Shown: positions 22,412-30,593 of the stretch, piece after piece
Numbering within the stretch: position 1 is the first letter of the stretch
How the letters are laid out: each line of letters opens with the position of its first letter
From: Bryobacterales bacterium
Lineage (GTDB): Bacteria > Acidobacteriota > Terriglobia > Bryobacterales > Bryobacteraceae
NCBI GenBank assembly: GCA_025463005.1
Contig: JAOAPR010000013.1
Span: forward strand, 1 to 51,981
Direction of reading: 5' to 3'
DNA: 51,981 nucleotides
Notes under the pieces: generated by a model
Told to the model about the DNA's origin: nothing
Database searches by the model: none
The model's input: only the letters and a program-made list of their open reading frames with translations
Position numbers and translations under genes: made by a program

Positions 22412-24571
22412 TTATTTCAGGTTCCGTTCGAAGAAATCCACCATAGCGCGGTTCAACTCGCGGGCTTCGACGCCCGTAACTGCATGGGTTTTCTGAGTAT
22501 GGACCTGCATCTCGAATTGCTGGTCCGCGCGCTCCAGCGCATCGATCATCTGCACCGTGTTCTGGAACAGCACGTTGTCGTCCTCCAGGTTGTGCGCGAT
22601 CATCAGCTTCCCCTTGAGATTCTTCGCTTGCGGCGGGAGGGCGGTGTTCTTGTAGCCGTCCGGATTGTCCTTGGGCAGGCCCATGTAGCGCTCGGTGTAG
22701 ATGGTGTCGTAATTACGCCAATCGGTTACCGGAGCCCCCGCGATTCCGGCCCGAAAGACGTCCGGAGCGTTCAGCAGCGCGTTAAGCGTCATGAACCCGC
22801 CGTAACTCCAGCCGCGGATGCCGACCCGAGCCCGGTCGACGAATCCCAGTGAGACCAGGTACTCGATGCCGGCCACCTGGTCGGCCAACTCCGCCGAGCC
22901 GAGCTTCCGAAACACCGGTGTCTCGAACGCGTGTCCTCGTCCCGACGATCCACGATTGTCCACTTGCCAGACCACGAAGCCCTTGTGAGCCAGGACCTGG
23001 TCCAGGTCCGCGCCCATCCAGACGTTTCGCACTCCTTGCGCGTCCGGTCCGCCGTAAGCCAGCACCACGGCCGGATACTTCTGGGCTGCCGAAAATCCCG
23101 CGGGCCGGATCAGTCTCGCATACAGCAACGTTTTATCAGGACCCTGGAAGCTGACCAGCTCAGTCGGGAGAATATTGTACTCGTCGGTGATGCGCCGGTT
23201 CGCTTCGCGATACACGCCCAGTTCGCTTCCGTCCGCGGCGTGGAGCGTCGTGCGCGGCGGTGACGCTACGCTCGAAAACGCATCGAGATAGAAGTGTGCG
23301 CCCGGTCCCATCGCGATCGTGTGCGTTCCCGAACCGGAGCTGAGTTGGTGCTTTCCCTCGCCGGTTATTCCAATGCTGTAGAACTGTCGCTCCAGGGGGC
23401 TGGTCTCGCTTGCTGTGTAATAGACGCGCCCGGCACCTTCGTCGACACCCGCGATGCCGGTCACCTCCCAGGAGCCTCGAGTTAGTTGCCGTGATTGTCC
23501 ACTGTCAATCGAATATAGATACAGGTGACGGAAACCGTCCCGCTCGCTCAGCCAGAGGAATTGGTGTCCGTCGCTCACGAACACGGGATCCGCTTGCACG
23601 TTGACCCAGTACGGGTCGGTTTCTTGCAGAATCTGCGACGCCTTACCCGATCCGGCCGCCACCAATAGCAGCTCCAGCTTATTCTGCACGCGATTCGTAC
23701 GCGCCACGTAAACGTTCCGGGAATCCGGCGTCCAGCCTACGCGCGCAATGAGGGAATCGTCGTGTGTGCCCGCTACTTTCATCCAACGAGTGCTCCCGCC
23801 GCCGGCCGACACCACCCCTACCCGAACGTCCGCATTGTCCTCGCCCGCCTGCGGATAGCGCTGCGGCTCGTAGATCGGACGCGACCCCCGCAAATCTTCG
23901 TGAGGATAAAGCGGCTCGTGGCTGATATCGAACTGCAGATATGCAATCGACTTGGAATCGGGCGACCACCAATAGGCAGTGCCAAGATCGAGCTCTTCCG
24001 GATACACCCAGTCCAAGCCTCCGTTGCGCAGTGTGTCCGAACCGCCGGTGGTGAGACGCGTTTCGCGTTTCGAGGCGATATCGAGTGCATAAAGATCCCA
24101 ATCGCGGCGGAATGCGACCGTCTTCCCATCGGGTGACAGCTTGGGATCACGTTCGGCAACAGGGGTCTTGGTGAGCTGCGTCCATGTGTGTGTGTCTACC
24201 TGGATAATGAACACGTCCCCGCCCGTGGAATACAAAACACCGCCGGCGGATGACCACTGGACAGGCATTTCGCGCACGCGCCGATTCTCCCAATCGAACG
24301 GCCGCGATTCCGACGATGCGGGCTTGACTGCGGCTGCATCCATAGCCGATGTGTCGATCAGATCTTTCGACGATTTTGTGGCGGGATCATAGATCATGAG
24401 TTTCCGATCCTGCCGGTAGAGGAACTGTTTTCCGTCGGGCGCCCACGCCACGGGATTTCCAGGGCCCTGAGGAGCCAGCCGGGCCGCTTCCTCCATCGTC
24501 TCCAGCGTGATCGGCTTCTTCTGCGCCAGCAGGACTGGAGCGCACGCGAGGAACAAAACCGCGGCTCTCAT
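22412..24571 (-). CDS. Dipeptidyl-peptidase IV-type serine peptidase (family S9B)
   Basis: 719 residues with a signal peptide (MRAAVLFLACAPVLLAQ). Residues about 30-470 form the DPP-IV eight-bladed propeller, including the substrate N-terminus clamp VYPEEL (Glu192-Glu193). The alpha/beta-hydrolase domain carries Ser589 (GWSYGGF), Asp664/665 (NLEDDNVLFQNT) and His696 (KTHAVTG), the expected triad order. It would remove Xaa-Pro/Ala dipeptides from peptides outside the cytoplasmic membrane. The usual HGTADDNV loop is HNLEDDNV here, a minor difference. It is divergent from the AIM24 gene (72 bases apart). Confidence 0.93.
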   Translation of the reverse strand: MRAAVLFLACAPVLLAQKKPITLETMEEAARLAPQGPGNPVAWAPDGKQFLYRQDRKLMIYDPATKSSKDLIDTSAMDAAAVKPASSESRPFDWENRRVREMPVQWSSAGGVLYSTGGDVFIIQVDTHTWTQLTKTPVAERDPKLSPDGKTVAFRRDWDLYALDIASKRETRLTTGGSDTLRNGGLDWVYPEELDLGTAYWWSPDSKSIAYLQFDISHEPLYPHEDLRGSRPIYEPQRYPQAGEDNADVRVGVVSAGGGSTRWMKVAGTHDDSLIARVGWTPDSRNVYVARTNRVQNKLELLLVAAGSGKASQILQETDPYWVNVQADPVFVSDGHQFLWLSERDGFRHLYLYSIDSGQSRQLTRGSWEVTGIAGVDEGAGRVYYTASETSPLERQFYSIGITGEGKHQLSSGSGTHTIAMGPGAHFYLDAFSSVASPPRTTLHAADGSELGVYREANRRITDEYNILPTELVSFQGPDKTLLYARLIRPAGFSAAQKYPAVVLAYGGPDAQGVRNVWMGADLDQVLAHKGFVVWQVDNRGSSGRGHAFETPVFRKLGSAELADQVAGIEYLVSLGFVDRARVGIRGWSYGGFMTLNALLNAPDVFRAGIAGAPVTDWRNYDTIYTERYMGLPKDNPDGYKNTALPPQAKNLKGKLMIAHNLEDDNVLFQNTVQMIDALERADQQFEMQVHTQKTHAVTGVEARELNRAMVDFFERNLK

Positions 24572-24643
24572 CGTATAGTAATTTTAGTTGAATCCAACTG
24601 TGCTCGCTGCTTGGTTCTTTACGTAACTGAGGATATCTCCATC

Positions 24644-25495
24644 ATGGCTTTTTGCGTTCAATGCGGCAGTCAGCTCCCCGATGCCGGACGATTCTGCACC
24701 AATTGCGGATCGGCGATCTCTCCAAGCGGTCCTGCGGCCCCCCCGCATCAACCGCTGGACTTCACCATTCAGGGCGATAATCTGCAAGTAATTCGAATCC
24801 GCCTGCAGCCCGGTCAGGAGCTGTTCGCCGAAGCCGGCAAAATGCTATACAAGCAGACCCAGGTGTCGTGGGAAACGCGCATGACGGGCGAGACGCTGGG
24901 CGACAAACTGTGGGGCGCGGTGAAGCGCAAGCTCATGGGCGAGTCGCTGTTCCTGACCTACTTCCGCACGTCAACGCCGGGTGAAGTCGGCTTCGCAGGC
25001 AGTTATCCGGGACGAATCCAGGCATTCGATTTGAAGGCCGGCCAGAGCGTTTTCGTCCAGCGCGACAGCTTCGTTGTGGCGCAATCGACGGCGCAGCTCA
25101 ATATCGCGATGGTGAAGCGGCTCGGCGCCGGATTCTTCGGCGGCGAGGGATTCATCCTCGAAAAGCTTACCGGACCCGGAACCGTTTTCATTCATGCCGG
25201 CGGAGACTTCCTCGAATTCAATCTGGCGGCCGGCGAATCCCTGCAGATCGACACTGGATCGATCGTCGCGTTCGACGAAGGCGTGGATTACGACATTCAA
25301 TTGGCCGGCGGTATCCGGACAGCCCTGTTCGGGGGCGAGGGCCTGTTCCTGGCCACGCTCACAGGTCCCGGTCGCGTGATCGTGCAAAGCATGACGCTCC
25401 AGAAAATGCGGCGCGAACTGGCGCCTTACCGCACCGGTGGCGACGAGCACAAGGGCCTCAACGTCATCTCCGGTATCTTCAACAGCGACGACTAA
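24644..25495 (+). CDS. Zinc-ribbon plus AIM24 (TIGR00266-type) protein
   Basis: 283 residues. An N-terminal zinc ribbon (Cys4, Cys7, Cys18, Cys21: CVQCG...CTNCG) is joined by a Pro/Ala linker to an AIM24-type beta-rich domain (about 38-270) with its recurring GGEG turns: GAGFFGGEGFILEKLTGPG and LFGGEGLFLATLTGPGRV. AIM24 is a mitochondrial cristae-organising protein in yeast; bacterial homologues are uncharacterised. The ATG at 24644 is chosen because the ribbon begins there; an in-frame GTG at 24611 is less likely. No signal peptide, so probably cytosolic. The gene ends 5 bases before the converging NHL gene. Confidence 0.85.
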   Translation: MAFCVQCGSQLPDAGRFCTNCGSAISPSGPAAPPHQPLDFTIQGDNLQVIRIRLQPGQELFAEAGKMLYKQTQVSWETRMTGETLGDKLWGAVKRKLMGESLFLTYFRTSTPGEVGFAGSYPGRIQAFDLKAGQSVFVQRDSFVVAQSTAQLNIAMVKRLGAGFFGGEGFILEKLTGPGTVFIHAGGDFLEFNLAAGESLQIDTGSIVAFDEGVDYDIQLAGGIRTALFGGEGLFLATLTGPGRVIVQSMTLQKMRRELAPYRTGGDEHKGLNVISGIFNSDD

Positions 25496-25500
25496 CGATC

Positions 25501-28500
25501 CTACTTCACCGCAATCGTCGTGACCCTGCCGTTCGACACCTGCAACGGGATGTCGTTATTGCTGTTGGTCGGGTCGTAGCCCCAATTGCTCGCCACATCC
25601 CGCATGGTGACGATAATCGGAACATTGTTGGTACCGGGTGGAGGTCCGCCCTCCGCGACAGTGGGAATTCGGAGATTAATGATCCACGACCCCGGATAAG
25701 TGGGATCCAGGCCGGAGAATAGAATGTTCGCCGCCGGAACCTCTTTGGCGTTTAAGAAGACGTGAAGATCGGCCGGATTTGTCCGTACCAGACCGGAAGG
25801 TGCGACGCCGTCCGCCGGCGGATTGTTCACCAGACCCTGGCCGGTGAGCGCCAGTTGCAGCGTTTTTCCGAGACTGACTGGGTTTTGAGGACCGTTCAGC
25901 CCGCCATCATCGATATTGGCGGCCAGGATCTGTCCCGTGCCTGCTCCATTCACCGTTTTAAAGGCCGGATCGGCTACCGCCATGGTGAGTGTTCCCGCGG
26001 CCACGATCTCGCTCGTGGTGGGATTGAACAGGACGAATTCGGCCGGGCCGGTGGTGGGAGCACTCCAGGGAATCACAAAATTGACGTAGGTCTTCTGCAC
26101 CACCGCGTAGATTCCGGACTGCACGCCGTTCACCAGCATCTGCAAACCGGCCACAGTTTTGGGATAAGGCGGAGTCTCATGGACTTCGTCATTGACGTTG
26201 AGCAGTTTGCCTATCGGCGCCGCTTGCACCCACATCCCCGGTGTCAGCGGTCTAAGGGAAGTAAAGGTGAACGCATTCCTGACCGCAAGCTTGGCGAAGT
26301 AGAACGTAATACGATTAATCGCTTCCGCCACAATCGGGTTGTCAAACGAGTCCAAAGCGACCGCCATGGGCGCGTATGACCCGATCGTCTGAAGAATCGT
26401 GCTCGAGTTCTGGTAAGTGGTGACCTCCGGCAGGTGGAACACGGCGTTGCCGGCAGCAACCCACATCTCGCCGCTGATCGGGCTGACCGCGATTCCCTGC
26501 GGCGAGGAGAAATTGGGGAAATTGAAGGCCGCGGCCGGACCCGTTTGCGCGATGACCGAGGTGTCCCGGTAAACCACAACGCGGCTGTTTGATGAATCGC
26601 AAACGTAGAGCCGTCCCGATGAATCCGTGGCCACGTGGCGCGGGGAGTTCAGGCCGGCCAACGAAGTGGAACTTCCACTCGCTGCAAAGTTCTGCTGCCC
26701 TACGATGGTGAATGCGTTCTCTCCGTTCGAGAAGGGCTTCCGGAATACCAGGACCCGGTTCAAGTCCGCATCGGAAACCGCCAGTTGGCCGTCGGGGAAA
26801 AAGGCCACCCCGAAAGGAGTTCTCATGGTCTGCTGTGTGGCGCTCTGATCCTTTTGGGTGAAGTCGCGTTGACCCAGCACCAGATCGGCGCTTTGGTTGG
26901 TTCCCACCGAAACATTGAACGGCGCGGGGAAGCGCAAGACCCGGCCATTGCCGGAATCGGCCACCCACAGGTTGCCGCTGTCATCAACTGCCACACCTAC
27001 CGGCCGGTACAGTCCGGTTCTGGTGGGCAGATCTCTATCGCCGCTCGGATAGTTCACAATCGAGCGGAATAAATCGTTGGCGGACTGTCCGATCACCAGA
27101 TCGGCCTTCTGTGTGAGGATCGATCGCGCATCCGTTCCTACCGCCCGCGCATCGCGGAACCCTAGAACACGATTATTAAAAGTGTCGGCAATATAAAGGT
27201 GGGGAGGATTGGAACTCTTGTCCACCACGATTCCTCCGCCGGGGGAACCGTTATTAAAGATCCACACTTCCTTGCCTTCGATCAGATTGGGGGCGTTGAA
27301 CGGAAAATCGGTCTGACCCACGACTACGTTCGCCGAAGTGTAGCTGAACGATCCACTCGCCGGATAGGAAAGCAGCCGGTTATTGCCTGTGTCCGCCAAC
27401 CAAAGATTGCCTGCGTTGTCGAATGTTCCGCCGGATGGCGCAGCCAGCGAAGTAGCATCGGGTTCGGTCAGGCCGCGGTTGATTTTTCCGCTCAGCAGAT
27501 CGGGTTGGCCGATCACGCCGTCGATCTTCGGCGAGGGCGCCGTATCGGTCGGAGTGTATTGACCCACGGAGTTGTAGCGCACCACGCGGTTGGCCACCGT
27601 GTCAGCCACGAAGACTGCGTTTCCATTCGTAAACACCCCCAATGGGCCGTTCACATTGCCATTCGCCAGGCCGTACTCATTGGTAACGGGCTTCGCCGGT
27701 CCGGCCGGAACTACACCCAGGACTTTCGATGCGGAAACGCCGGAATTGGGCGTCGGATAATACAACACCCGAGCGTATCCGTCAGCTACGTATAAAGCCC
27801 CGCTGGCATCAAAGGCCAGACTCTGGGGCTGGAGCATTACCGATGTAACGATCTGGCAGTTGGCGCTGCTGCAAGTAGGAGTCGTGTTCGAAATGAAGTC
27901 GGGTTGCCCGAGCACCAGATCCGCAGCCGGCTCGATGGTGCCTGCCGCCAGTTGGCTGGCCGGGAATCGCAACACCCGATTATTGGCTGCATCCGCCACC
28001 CACAGATTCCCCTGCGCGTCAATCGCGATAGAGCTTCGCAAAGCTGCGCCGAACAGAACGAGCGCCAGCGTCTTATTGGTCGGCTTGGCATTCCCTTCAT
28101 TCGGAGAATTGCCGCTGCTTTGAGTCTTCTGCCCGATGACCAGATCGATCTGCAGCGGATCGCTGCTCTGGTTGAAGGGGTTGGGATAACGCACCACACG
28201 GCTATTCCCGCTATCCACGACATACAGGTTTCCATTTCCATCCACGGCTACGCCGGTGGGGGCCGTCAGGCCCGAGGACAGGTCCCTGCCCGGCCCTTGT
28301 GATGTGGTCGAAAAAAAGTCGCGCTGGCCTATAACTTTGTCGGCCTGATTTCCCTTGGTGAGGCCGGCTGTGTTGAGCCATGCGAGCACCCGATTATTGT
28401 TAGCATCCGCCACATACATCGCGCCGCCGGACGGGGAAAATGCCACCGCTAAAGGCGAATTGAGCTCGCGTCCCTCCACTAAGTTTGCCGCGCTGGAGGT

Positions 28501-28617
28501 CGGCGGAGTAGTCAGCCTCAGTTGGCCGAACTCCCGCGAAGGGAGATCATTGATGGTAGGCGAGATCTGCGCCACTAGAGGCACACTCGCGAGCACAAAT
28601 CGCCATAAGAGCTTCAT
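25501..28617 (-). CDS. Large secreted NHL-repeat beta-propeller protein
   Basis: 1038 residues. Signal peptide MKLLWRFVLASVPLVAQ, then about 12 NHL-type repeats spread over residues 50-700, each with phrases such as LNSPLAVAFSPSGGAMYVAD and GVAVDGNGNLYVVDSGNSRV, alternating with 'ADLVIGQ' strands. The C-terminal 270 residues include NGPQNPVSLGKTLQLALTGQ and GSWIINLRIP, resembling the Solibacter C-terminal domain family. The ATG at 28617 follows GGAGAA by 10 bases; the upstream in-frame extension lacks a signal. Role unknown; extracellular polymer or protein binding is inference. Convergent with AIM24, divergent from mqnA. Confidence 0.85.
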   Translation of the reverse strand: MKLLWRFVLASVPLVAQISPTINDLPSREFGQLRLTTPPTSSAANLVEGRELNSPLAVAFSPSGGAMYVADANNNRVLAWLNTAGLTKGNQADKVIGQRDFFSTTSQGPGRDLSSGLTAPTGVAVDGNGNLYVVDSGNSRVVRYPNPFNQSSDPLQIDLVIGQKTQSSGNSPNEGNAKPTNKTLALVLFGAALRSSIAIDAQGNLWVADAANNRVLRFPASQLAAGTIEPAADLVLGQPDFISNTTPTCSSANCQIVTSVMLQPQSLAFDASGALYVADGYARVLYYPTPNSGVSASKVLGVVPAGPAKPVTNEYGLANGNVNGPLGVFTNGNAVFVADTVANRVVRYNSVGQYTPTDTAPSPKIDGVIGQPDLLSGKINRGLTEPDATSLAAPSGGTFDNAGNLWLADTGNNRLLSYPASGSFSYTSANVVVGQTDFPFNAPNLIEGKEVWIFNNGSPGGGIVVDKSSNPPHLYIADTFNNRVLGFRDARAVGTDARSILTQKADLVIGQSANDLFRSIVNYPSGDRDLPTRTGLYRPVGVAVDDSGNLWVADSGNGRVLRFPAPFNVSVGTNQSADLVLGQRDFTQKDQSATQQTMRTPFGVAFFPDGQLAVSDADLNRVLVFRKPFSNGENAFTIVGQQNFAASGSSTSLAGLNSPRHVATDSSGRLYVCDSSNSRVVVYRDTSVIAQTGPAAAFNFPNFSSPQGIAVSPISGEMWVAAGNAVFHLPEVTTYQNSSTILQTIGSYAPMAVALDSFDNPIVAEAINRITFYFAKLAVRNAFTFTSLRPLTPGMWVQAAPIGKLLNVNDEVHETPPYPKTVAGLQMLVNGVQSGIYAVVQKTYVNFVIPWSAPTTGPAEFVLFNPTTSEIVAAGTLTMAVADPAFKTVNGAGTGQILAANIDDGGLNGPQNPVSLGKTLQLALTGQGLVNNPPADGVAPSGLVRTNPADLHVFLNAKEVPAANILFSGLDPTYPGSWIINLRIPTVAEGGPPPGTNNVPIIVTMRDVASNWGYDPTNSNNDIPLQVSNGRVTTIAVK

Positions 28618-28657
28618 TATCAGGATTCTCCGATGGGGCGGAACGCGGGAAGTCGCC

Positions 28658-28670
28658 CTTCTCAGAGAAG
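28658..28670. promoter_or_regulatory. Short perfect palindrome between NHL and mqnA genes
   Basis: CTTCTCaGAGAAG is a 6+1+6 palindrome in the 132-base divergent gap. It could be an operator or a chance hairpin. Confidence 0.25.
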
Positions 28671-28749
28671 ATAACACAGGGCGTAAACTGTTCCATCTAC
28701 CATTCGTACTAGAACCGTCTCGCGCAACGCCCGGTGATAAAATGAACCC

Positions 28750-29565
28750 TTGGATCCGTCACCCTCTTCACCTCCTAAACCCCGCGTCTGCGCCGTCAGC
28801 TACCTGAATACGGTCCCCTTGGTCTGGGGCCTGGTGCATGATCCGGCGCTTAGAGATACCTTCGATCTTCGGTTCGCCCTCCCGTCGGAATGCGCCGATC
28901 AGCTCTCGACCGGCCAGGCTGATATCGGGATCGTTCCGGTAATCGAGATGGCCCGTCAGGGTCTCGATTATTTCCCCGGGACGGGCATCGCCTGCCACGG
29001 TCCGGTTCGCAGCATTCTGCTGGTTTCCAAGGTTCCCTTCCGGGAAATCCACGCGCTTGCGACCGATTCCGGCTCTCGCACGTCCGCCATGCTGGCTCAG
29101 GTGATCCTGGCGGAGCGCTTCGGCGTGAGGCCGCGGGTTTTCTCGCACCTCGCGGATCTTGATGAAATGCTGGGCAAGGCCGATGCCGCCCTGCTTATCG
29201 GCGACGCCGCGCTTCGCGTCGATCCAGTCACCCTTCCGTACGAAACGCTGGACCTGGGCGCGGAATGGATCGCGCTCACCGGGCTCCCCATGGTGTTCGC
29301 GGTCTGGGCCGGACGCAAGGAAGTAATTCGCGAGCCCTACGGCCGGATATTTCTCGAATCCTGCCGCTATGGTCTGGAACACATGGACGACATCGTCCGC
29401 GCCGAAGCACCCGCCCGCCAGTTCAGCCCCGATCTTGTTCGCCAGTATCTGACTCATCACATCGTGTTTGAGCTAGGGGATCGCGACTACGAAGGCATGC
29501 GCCTTTACATCCAGCACGCTCTGCGCCTGGACCGGGTTATGATACCGACAGGTATCCCCGCATGA
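28750..29565 (+). CDS. mqnA: Chorismate dehydratase MqnA (futalosine menaquinone pathway)
   Basis: 271 residues of periplasmic-binding-protein-like fold: RVCAVSYLNTVPLVWGL at the N-terminus, LSTGQADIGIVPVIEM, the TDSGSRTSAMLAQVIL segment and GDAALR. MqnA turns chorismate into 3-enolpyruvylbenzoate, the first committed step of menaquinone synthesis via futalosine. The start is TTG (28750): it is the only in-frame initiator before the conserved block. No Shine-Dalgarno is visible; GATAAAAT (28737-28744) just upstream may be a -10, giving a leaderless mRNA. It overlaps mqnC by 4 bases (ATGA), so the pair is one operon. Confidence 0.9.
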   Translation: MDPSPSSPPKPRVCAVSYLNTVPLVWGLVHDPALRDTFDLRFALPSECADQLSTGQADIGIVPVIEMARQGLDYFPGTGIACHGPVRSILLVSKVPFREIHALATDSGSRTSAMLAQVILAERFGVRPRVFSHLADLDEMLGKADAALLIGDAALRVDPVTLPYETLDLGAEWIALTGLPMVFAVWAGRKEVIREPYGRIFLESCRYGLEHMDDIVRAEAPARQFSPDLVRQYLTHHIVFELGDRDYEGMRLYIQHALRLDRVMIPTGIPA

Positions 29566-30593
29566 TGACGCGCGCTGAAGCGATCGACCTGTTTGAGAGC
29601 GATGACCTGATCGGCATCGGCATGGCGGCTGACGCCGTTCGCCGCAAGCTGCATCCCGAGGGCGTGGTCAGCTACATCATCGACCGCAACATTAACTACA
29701 CCAATTTCTGCACCGAGTATTGCAGCTTCTGCGCGTTCTACCGGCCCATGGGTCACGACGAGGGCTACATCCTCTCTAAGGAAACAATCTTCAGCAAGAT
29801 CCAGGAGACCATCGACCTGGGCGGCACCGGCATCCTGATGCAGGGCGGCCTGCATCCCGACCTCAAGATCGAATGGTACGAAGACCTGCTGCGCTCGATC
29901 AAGAAGCGCTTCGATATCTGGTGCCATTGCTTTTCCGCGCCGGAGATCATGAACATCGCGGAAGTCAGCGGCCTGAGCCTGCATGATACGCTCTCCCACT
30001 TGCGGGATGCGGGCCTCGATTCCCTGCCCGGCGGCGGCGCCGAGATTCTCGACGATCAGGTGCGCCATCGCATCAGCCGCCTCAAGTGCAACACGCAGGA
30101 CTGGATCGACGTGCACCGGACCTGTCACGCGATTGGGCTGCGCTCGACGGCCACCATGATGTTCGGCACCGGCGAGTCGATCGAGCAGCGCATGAACCAC
30201 TTCGATATCGTGCGCCAGATCCAGGAGGATACCGGCGGATTCACCGCGTTCATCCCGTGGAGCTTCCAGCGCGAGCTTACGTCACTGGGGCGCTTCGTCA
30301 AAGAAGAGGCCACCGCCGTCGAATATTTGAAAATGCTGGCGCTGTCGCGGCTGTACCTGGAAAACATTCTCAATATCCAGTCCTCCTGGGTGACTCCCGG
30401 ACTCAAGACGTGCCAGATCGGACTGCGCTTCGGCGGGAACGACGTCGGCAGCATCATGATCGAAGAGAACGTAGTGAGCGCCGCCGGCACGCATCATCAG
30501 GCCACCGAAGAGGAGTTGCGGCGCCTGATTCGCGACGCAGGATTTATCCCGAAGCAGCGGGATACGCTCTACCGGACGTACTTTTTGAATTAG
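29562..30593 (+). CDS. mqnC: Cyclic dehypoxanthinyl futalosine synthase MqnC
   Basis: 343 residues, radical-SAM enzyme with CTEYCSFC (Cys50, Cys54, Cys57), followed by YILSKETIFSKIQETIDLGG and GILMQGGLHPDLKIEWYEDL, then the GGGAEILDDQVRHRISRLK region, all typical of MqnC rather than of the related MqnE/CofH. It cyclises dehypoxanthine futalosine using a 5'-deoxyadenosyl radical. Coupled to mqnA by ATGA; mqnB, mqnD and mqnE are not in the window. The last 50 bases overlap the converging YfhO-like gene. Confidence 0.93.
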   Translation: MMTRAEAIDLFESDDLIGIGMAADAVRRKLHPEGVVSYIIDRNINYTNFCTEYCSFCAFYRPMGHDEGYILSKETIFSKIQETIDLGGTGILMQGGLHPDLKIEWYEDLLRSIKKRFDIWCHCFSAPEIMNIAEVSGLSLHDTLSHLRDAGLDSLPGGGAEILDDQVRHRISRLKCNTQDWIDVHRTCHAIGLRSTATMMFGTGESIEQRMNHFDIVRQIQEDTGGFTAFIPWSFQRELTSLGRFVKEEATAVEYLKMLALSRLYLENILNIQSSWVTPGLKTCQIGLRFGGNDVGSIMIEENVVSAAGTHHQATEEELRRLIRDAGFIPKQRDTLYRTYFLN

